NCBI GenBank assembly: GCA_902775485.1
Contig: CACYMJ010000009.1
Location: forward strand, 39,945-103,944
DNA length: 64,000 nucleotides
Source of the DNA: an uncultured Lachnospiraceae bacterium
Lineage (GTDB): Bacteria > Bacillota > Clostridia > Lachnospirales > Lachnospiraceae
Reading direction: 5' to 3'
Of the stretch, positions 58,893 to 64,000 are shown piece after piece (the stretch's first letter is position 1; each line of letters starts with the position of its first letter). Made by a program: the position numbers and the translations under genes. The notes beneath the pieces are model-generated. The model was not told where the DNA came from. It was given only the letters and a program-made list of their open reading frames with translations, and ran no database searches.

Positions 58893-60286
58893 CAGTTTTT
58901 ACCGCCCAGACCGGTTCTCTTGTCGGTGAGCTTGCGCATATAATCAACACCGTTTGTTATCTCTTCAAGAGCTTCGTTTACGTGCTCGTTTGTCTCCTGT
59001 GAATTCCTGCTCATCTCCGATACGGCCTTTTTGAATTCCGATATGATATTCGCCTGTTCGATCAACATATTCTTTTCAGATACGATCAAGTCATGAACAG
59101 ACCTGTCTTCGGCCGACAGACCCGAGAGCGTTCTCTGAAGTTCGTTCTGTATCGTCTGAATGCTTGCCGTATAACTGTTAAGCGTTGTAACAAGCCTTTC
59201 GGTCTCATGATTGATCGTATGAAGTGTTGCTGTATTACTGCCGGTAGTCTTAAGCAGATCGGTCATAAGATCCGCCTGCTGCTTCTGACTGTTATACTGT
59301 TCCTTGACCGATTCGTTCAGCTGATAGAAACTGTTGCCGAGTGAATTGTTCATCTCGGTTATGAACGTATCAACGATCTGACGGACCGCTTCCGTCTCAT
59401 TTCTGACCATGATCGTCTCAAATTCCGACACAGCCTTTCCGAGTCTGTCAAACTGAGGCTCTATGATCCTTGCAAGTTCGTCCGCCATCCTCTCATACAT
59501 CTTGTCCATGGCTACTATCTGCTCGCCCTGTAATGAGATCAGCTGGTTCATTCCGTTATTCTCTGTATCGGGAAGAACGTATTTTTTAAATGCATGAGAA
59601 AAGTTCGAAACGGCGGTCTCACCCTCATAGATCTTACGTTTGTATATGGCGTTAAATGTAAGTGAAAATACCATTCCGAAAATGGATGTGTGAAATGCCA
59701 CTTTAATACCGTTCATAAGCGGCTCTATGCTCTCGGTCATCTGCGCCGTTGTTCCGGTATTGAAGTGCTCAAGTCCTATGGACAACCCGATAAATGTTCC
59801 GAGTATTCCTAGTCCCGTAAGCATTCCGGGTACCTGATTCAGCTCGTTTCTGTGGATCAGGGTATCGATAAGTTCTTCATTGATATAGTCATCAATGCCG
59901 GGTCTGTAATATGCGTTTTCGGCATCGTCCTCTCGATTCAGTTCAAAAATGAAATCCGTAAAAAGGGATGCAAGCTTTTCATTTTTAAAGAGCTTAACAT
60001 TGCTTGACTGATATGGCTTCCACAGATACGAATGCGAGTTCATCGCATCGGAGCGGATCTTTTCCGTTGCATTATTAAGATCCCTGATGACGGCATTTAC
60101 CGGTGCGAAGCTTCCGAAGTCCGCTGCCAAAAAAATGATCGCAACAATAACGAACATCACCGCATTCACGATGATCGTCGTAAGACTCTCCCTGTGGCCG
60201 GGTGTCATGTTCAGGTAAACACACAATGCCACCATCGCAAAAAATACAATGGTCAGTATCCATTCATACCATTTTCTCTTAAACAT
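58892..60286 (-). CDS. MotA/TolQ/ExbB-like proton channel with long coiled tail (ZorA-type)
   Basis: The 464-residue protein has helices at about 8-25 and 35-58, a cytosolic segment, the channel helices (PGMLTGLGILGTFIGLSIGL and KVAFHTSIFGMVFSLTFNAI) and a 220-residue coiled C-terminal tail. The tail is much longer than in ExbB/TolQ and similar to ZorA. It would use ion flow to drive movement of its tail or partner. It is co-encoded with the OmpA-like gene and follows nhaC by 21 nt. Confidence 0.88.
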   Translation of the reverse strand: MFKRKWYEWILTIVFFAMVALCVYLNMTPGHRESLTTIIVNAVMFVIVAIIFLAADFGSFAPVNAVIRDLNNATEKIRSDAMNSHSYLWKPYQSSNVKLFKNEKLASLFTDFIFELNREDDAENAYYRPGIDDYINEELIDTLIHRNELNQVPGMLTGLGILGTFIGLSIGLEHFNTGTTAQMTESIEPLMNGIKVAFHTSIFGMVFSLTFNAIYKRKIYEGETAVSNFSHAFKKYVLPDTENNGMNQLISLQGEQIVAMDKMYERMADELARIIEPQFDRLGKAVSEFETIMVRNETEAVRQIVDTFITEMNNSLGNSFYQLNESVKEQYNSQKQQADLMTDLLKTTGSNTATLHTINHETERLVTTLNSYTASIQTIQNELQRTLSGLSAEDRSVHDLIVSEKNMLIEQANIISEFKKAVSEMSRNSQETNEHVNEALEEITNGVDYMRKLTDKRTGLGGKN

Positions 60287-60307
60287 AACACCCTCCCCGT
60301 AAACCGT

Positions 60308-61927
60308 TTATGCTTTTGATGACCTTTTCTTCATAAAGAACAGGAATCCGATCGTAAGGCATATTCCTACCGGCAGCGATACCCATGTAAGATCTGCTTT
60401 TTCAAACAGTCCGGCAAGTATAAACGAAACAAACGAGATACATGCGACCGAGACTGCATACGGCAGCTGTGTTTCTACATGATTTATATGATTGCAATGC
60501 GCACCGGCCGATGACATGATCGTTGTATCCGAAATAGGTGAGCAGTGATCTCCGCATACGGCTCCGGCAAGACATGCCGATATGCCGACAAAGAACAGCG
60601 GGCTTGTTTCGGGGAATATGGCAGATACTATAGGAATGAGTATTCCGAATGTTCCCCAGCTCGTTCCGGTTGCAAACGATACAAGGCAGGCAACAACGAA
60701 TACGATGGCAGGCAGCGCCCATTGAAGACCCTGTACATTCGCCATTGCATTTCCGACAAATTCCTTTGCCTCAAGAATGTTGGTCATGTTCTTAAGGGAG
60801 GTTGCAAGCGTGAGTATCGTGATCGCGGGAACCATTGCGATAAATCCCTTCGGAACGCATTCCATTGCTTCTTCAAAGGTAACGACCTTGCGGGCTATCA
60901 TATATATGGCAACGACAACAAGCGCAAGTATGCTTCCCCAGGGAAGGCCGACATATGCATCCGTTGATGAGAACGCTTCGATAACTCCGCCTTCTTCAAT
61001 AGCGGAAAAACCGTTGAACAGAAGACCCCATACACAGAATACTATAAGGATTATGACCGGAAGAATCAGGTCGATCAGCTTTCCTTTGGGAGGCTCTGCC
61101 GGTCCGGAATGTTTAAGTTCATATTCCTCATCATCGGAAAGTCCCATTATACCGAGGTCTCCGGTCAGTTCAGCCTTTTCCTCGTACTTTTTCATCTTTC
61201 CGTAATCAAACTTAAGAAGCGTGAGCGTAATGATGAAAACAAATGTAAGTATCGAATAAAAATTGTACGGTATCGCCCTTACGAACAATTCGATCCCCGA
61301 GTATTTCTCACTGGTGACACAGCCGCTTACAGCTGCGGCCCATGATGAGATGGGAGCTATCATACATACCGGTGCCGCAGTAGCATCGATAAGATATGCC
61401 AGTTTTGCTCTTGATATCTTCTTTGAATCCGTTATCGGTGACATTACCGAACCTACAGTAAGGCAGTTGAAGTAATCGTCAATAAATATGAGAACACCAA
61501 GCACAAACGTTGCAAGGGCTGCGCCCGTTTTTGTTTTAATGTTCTTCTCCGCCCACTCACCGAATGCACGGGATGCACCCGATTTGTTAATGAGCGCGAC
61601 TATTATACCGAGAATAACGAGGAATATAAGGATACCGGCATTTCCTGCGACCGCGTCCGACAATCCCTCAACTGTTATAAGATTGAGCGTTCCTGTAAAT
61701 GAAACACCGGATGCCATGATCGCACCGAGCACCACTCCGACAAAAAGCGAAGAATATGCTTCCTTCGTAACAAGCGCAAGAATTATCGCAACCAAAGGCG
61801 GAACCAGAGCCCAGAAGGTACCCGCAAACGTATAGGCGCCTCCTTGCGAAGCATTCACCACGCAGATCAGGATCACCATGAGCACAAAAATGCCTCCTGC
61901 TGCCAGCACCGAATTCTTTTTGTTCAT
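60308..61927 (-). CDS. NhaC-family Na+/H+ antiporter-like transporter
   Basis: The 539-residue membrane protein has about 12 helices and the NhaC pattern GVLIFIDDYFNCLTVGSVM with DHCSPISDTTIMSSAGAHCN. It would exchange Na+ with H+ or a small organic ion. It lies in an operon between a sensor gene (24 nt upstream) and the proton-channel pair. Confidence 0.92.
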   Translation of the reverse strand: MNKKNSVLAAGGIFVLMVILICVVNASQGGAYTFAGTFWALVPPLVAIILALVTKEAYSSLFVGVVLGAIMASGVSFTGTLNLITVEGLSDAVAGNAGILIFLVILGIIVALINKSGASRAFGEWAEKNIKTKTGAALATFVLGVLIFIDDYFNCLTVGSVMSPITDSKKISRAKLAYLIDATAAPVCMIAPISSWAAAVSGCVTSEKYSGIELFVRAIPYNFYSILTFVFIITLTLLKFDYGKMKKYEEKAELTGDLGIMGLSDDEEYELKHSGPAEPPKGKLIDLILPVIILIVFCVWGLLFNGFSAIEEGGVIEAFSSTDAYVGLPWGSILALVVVAIYMIARKVVTFEEAMECVPKGFIAMVPAITILTLATSLKNMTNILEAKEFVGNAMANVQGLQWALPAIVFVVACLVSFATGTSWGTFGILIPIVSAIFPETSPLFFVGISACLAGAVCGDHCSPISDTTIMSSAGAHCNHINHVETQLPYAVSVACISFVSFILAGLFEKADLTWVSLPVGICLTIGFLFFMKKRSSKA

Positions 61928-61951
61928 TACATTATCCTCCCTTTTTTGGCC

Positions 61952-63319
61952 TTATCCGTTATTCTTTTTCGGGATAAACCTGTCTATGGCCAGTTTTTTA
62001 TTAAGATTATCAAGCGAAAGAGAAAGCGTCTCTATAAAAGTCCTGTGCTTAAGTCTGGTGAAGAAATCACTCCTGTACGGCATTACGGCATATCCGAATG
62101 TCTGAACGCTGTTGCGGACAGGGGAAAACAAAAACGTTTTACTATCCTTTCTCCATTCGGGCGGGTATAACCAGTCGCTCCTGTTGGCTTCCGATTCTCC
62201 GTCGAAAGTATAAAGTGTCATCTTCTCATCATATCCGGTTATGCCTGTATCGGGATCGCTTTCGAAAAACGAACTGTTAAGGCCTATCGCAACTTCCCCT
62301 ATATCGAGCATCCCCACACTTTCCTTGAGTGCTTTGCAATAATCACCGATAGACGTGCATTTGAACAGAAGTTGCCTCGAATAACTGTTTCTCAGGGCAA
62401 CATCCAGCTCTTTTTTTGTCTTCTCGAGTATGACGTTGTAATCGTTTCTTATATCTCTTGTAAGGTCACAACCGCAGCTTTCGTTGTAATTGACATACCC
62501 TTCAACAAACCTCGTATCAAACTCGGTATTACCGTCAATGGCCTCCATAAGGGCATCCATGGATTCAAATCCCAGAAGCTTCCAGTTTCTGTTTACACTT
62601 GTGATGGAGGGGGAATACTGCTGGGCTTCCTCCAGATTATCAAAACCCGTTACCTTTATATAATCAGGAACCGTGATACCGTCCTTTGCTGCCTCATCCA
62701 CATATCCGAGTGCCATATAGTCATTCGCGCAGATGATGGCATCTGCCATATTGACTCCCATTTCCTTCCACTCATTATACGCATTCCTGCCGTCAGTCTT
62801 CCAGAATCTCTTGTTAAGAACTCTTTTCTTGCTGACATTTATCCCGTGGGAGGCCAGGCAGTCGCAAAATGCCCTGTATCTTTCATTGCTCTCTTCGTTA
62901 TCTTCCGGCCCTCCGAGATAATTGAATATCCTGCAGTCATGGATCGTAACCATATGCTCCACAAGCTGATACATGGAACGATAGTTGTCAAGTCCGCAGA
63001 ATATTGCATTATCGGCATGAGTATCTATACCAACGACCGGTTTGTTGTAACTGTGAAATTTCTTTGTGATCTCATTAACGAATTTGGACGATCCGATCGA
63101 GCTTAAAGCAACGATCATCCCGTCATACCGCTCATATACGGGAAGCTGGTATATTTCCCGTCCCTTGCGGAAATAATCGGTTTCCATACCCGCATCATTG
63201 GAATTAAAGATGTGCAGTTCAATGTCATCATCACCTATCCTGTCAAGGATGCCGGCTATGATGGCCTTGGTGTAATTACTGTCCCATGTACTTGTCAGCA
63301 TCAAGATATGCTTCGACAT
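61952..63319 (-). CDS. LacI/periplasmic-binding-type sensor lacking a visible output domain
   Basis: The first 300 residues form a type-1 periplasmic-binding fold (HILMLTSTWDSNYTKAIIAG; DAIICANDYMALGYVDEA; VTGFDNLEEAQQYSPSITSV), with no helix-turn-helix in front and no signal peptide. A helical linker and a GAF-like or unknown domain fill residues 300-440. In related Lachnospiraceae proteins a GGDEF domain usually follows, but here the protein ends at residue 455. It may be an output-less ligand sensor acting by protein contact. Confidence 0.75.
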   Translation of the reverse strand: MSKHILMLTSTWDSNYTKAIIAGILDRIGDDDIELHIFNSNDAGMETDYFRKGREIYQLPVYERYDGMIVALSSIGSSKFVNEITKKFHSYNKPVVGIDTHADNAIFCGLDNYRSMYQLVEHMVTIHDCRIFNYLGGPEDNEESNERYRAFCDCLASHGINVSKKRVLNKRFWKTDGRNAYNEWKEMGVNMADAIICANDYMALGYVDEAAKDGITVPDYIKVTGFDNLEEAQQYSPSITSVNRNWKLLGFESMDALMEAIDGNTEFDTRFVEGYVNYNESCGCDLTRDIRNDYNVILEKTKKELDVALRNSYSRQLLFKCTSIGDYCKALKESVGMLDIGEVAIGLNSSFFESDPDTGITGYDEKMTLYTFDGESEANRSDWLYPPEWRKDSKTFLFSPVRNSVQTFGYAVMPYRSDFFTRLKHRTFIETLSLSLDNLNKKLAIDRFIPKKNNG

Positions 63320-63321
63320 AC

Positions 63322-63885
63322 TTACCCCTCAATTTTGTCTATAGGCAGGTCACTCTCTTCGATATTATTCCGATCCGTCCTTCTCCTGATCAGACCGCCG
63401 AAATAGTCTTTCATATTCCTTTTCTCCGGGATCGCAACCTCATGAATGAACTTCATTACCTGGTCTCCATCCCACAGAATAACATTCAGCTTCGCCGCAA
63501 GTTCTTTGGCAGATTTGGTAAATCCCTGATTAGTCATGACAACAGCTACCATGCTGTCATAGTAATCCTTGCCTGCATATGCTTCCTGCACCGCCCTGAC
63601 TCCGATATTGTCGGAATAGCACTTACACTGAATGGCATAGGTGATACCGTCTCTGTCCGCTATTATATCAACCCCGTAATCATGACTTGCGGGAGTTGTT
63701 TCAACATTGTCAAATCCCTTTGCTTCAAGCAGTTCGGCACAGTAATTCTCAAACTCCTGGCCTTCCATGTCTTCAAAGATCTGGTCATCCTCATATTTGG
63801 TCCTTTTCATGTACCAGACCCAGACTGCAAGAAAGATCAGAACGGCGATCCCTATAATGACTATTGCTATCGTCTTAATGTCCAC
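63322..63885 (-). CDS. Membrane-anchored Mrr-like PD-(D/E)xK nuclease
   Basis: The 187-residue protein has one N-terminal helix (6-26) and an Mrr_cat/restriction-endonuclease-like domain (about 40-155), with GQEFENYCAELLEAKGF, DYGVDIIADRDG and the QCK catalytic motif in YAIQCKCY. Family members cleave DNA, often foreign or methylated. Here it would act at the membrane. It heads the operon that continues into sensor, antiporter and ZorAB-like genes, 2 nt before the sensor. Confidence 0.87.
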   Translation of the reverse strand: MDIKTIAIVIIGIAVLIFLAVWVWYMKRTKYEDDQIFEDMEGQEFENYCAELLEAKGFDNVETTPASHDYGVDIIADRDGITYAIQCKCYSDNIGVRAVQEAYAGKDYYDSMVAVVMTNQGFTKSAKELAAKLNVILWDGDQVMKFIHEVAIPEKRNMKDYFGGLIRRRTDRNNIEESDLPIDKIEG

Positions 63886-63906
63886 GTTAAAATACCTTCA
63901 AAATCC

Positions 63907-64000
63907 AAAAGCGAGCCGGAGGATGGTTCATTCCAGGCGCCCTTGCGGCACACAAAGGCATCCGCTTAGTGCTGCTCCATTCCTGGCCTGACACGGTTTG
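63907..64000 (-). ncRNA. ffs: Signal recognition particle RNA, 3' part (cut by window end)
   Basis: The minus strand at the right end reads GTCAGGCCAGGAATGGAGCA, then GCACTAAGCGGATGCC, TGTGCCGCAAGGGCGCC and a 3' tail ending CCTCCGGCTCGC. This matches the conserved SRP RNA apical domain (GTCAGG...GGAA...GGAGCAGC) and the large Firmicutes form whose 5' end lies beyond the window. A CTTTT tail ends it. Confidence 0.85.

Noticed and set aside
57981-60286. Flagellar motor proteins MotA/MotB
   Set aside because: The long coiled tail, ExbB-like helices and location away from flagellar genes fit a ZorAB/TolQ-type pair better.
57981-63885. A complete Zorya defence system
   Set aside because: No ZorC, ZorD or HNH ZorE gene is present; only a looser variant can be proposed.

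Overview
The window looks like the chromosome of a motile Lachnospiraceae (Clostridia) bacterium. This rests on mid-range GC, AGGAGG ribosome sites, flagellin/FliS beside a large family-specific protein, a split Tad pilus locus, GH36/ABC alpha-galactoside genes, HD-GYP proteins, and tRNAs without encoded CCA. Almost everything is on the minus strand. The exceptions are one AraC-type regulator and two tRNAs.

Region 1 (about 1.3-12.8 kb) is the most unusual. It is an 11 kb sulfur island with a Family 2A encapsulin shell gene and its cysteine desulfurase cargo, two E1-like (ThiF/MoeB) enzymes, one of them a MoaD-E1-rhodanese fusion, two JAMM peptidases, a ThiS-like carrier ending GGGR, a TusA-like protein, a Cys-rich mini-protein, serine acetyltransferase, a frameshifted MetY, an ECF S component and a rhodanese-TusA-DsrE2 fusion. 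About 100 bp direct repeats carrying the 3' end of tRNA-Gly flank it, which suggests past integration or excision at that tRNA. Two promoters, one at each transcription unit, share a 20 bp element. Between serine acetyltransferase and the ECF gene lies a 36-codon leader peptide with a Cys/Met-rich run (MCWCMCCKM), followed by mutually exclusive antiterminator and terminator hairpins. This is a textbook layout for cysteine-sensing ribosomal attenuation. Read together, the genes would make cysteine through a protein thiocarboxylate and store or mobilise sulfur in a nanocompartment.

Region 2 (12.8-18.5 kb) is housekeeping: RluA, MurG, Pgi, HIT, a flavodoxin-SCP2 fusion and a rhomboid protease. 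Region 3 (18.5-34.7 kb) is a Tad/Flp pilus locus (tadA, tadB, tadC on one side; Flp pilin, pseudopilins and prepilin peptidase on the other) interrupted by a 10 kb alpha-galactoside cluster: AEC transporter, two GH36 enzymes, an ABC importer and a frameshifted AraC regulator. Two promoters in this cluster share a pair of motifs at identical spacing.

Region 4 (34.7-39.4 kb) holds fliS, flagellin and a 954-residue flagellar-associated protein under a sigma-28-like promoter. It is followed by a disrupted glgB and a 1190-residue TPR/repeat/AAA-like scaffold. Region 5 (45-54.6 kb) is a signalling operon: two HD-GYP proteins, a 1415-residue propeller hybrid histidine kinase with Hpt domain, and a double-receiver regulator. 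Region 6 (54.6-64 kb) has rsmA, tatD, tRNA-Lys, tRNA-Pro, a double-glycine peptide, and a six-gene operon: membrane Mrr-like nuclease, effector-less LacI-type sensor, NhaC antiporter, MotA/ExbB-like and OmpA/MotB-like ZorAB-type pair, and SDR. The 3' part of an SRP RNA runs off the right end.

Three genes (metY, araC, glgB) are broken by frameshift or deletion. Either the strain carries real pseudogenes or the assembly has local errors. All functions here are inferred from sequence reading alone.
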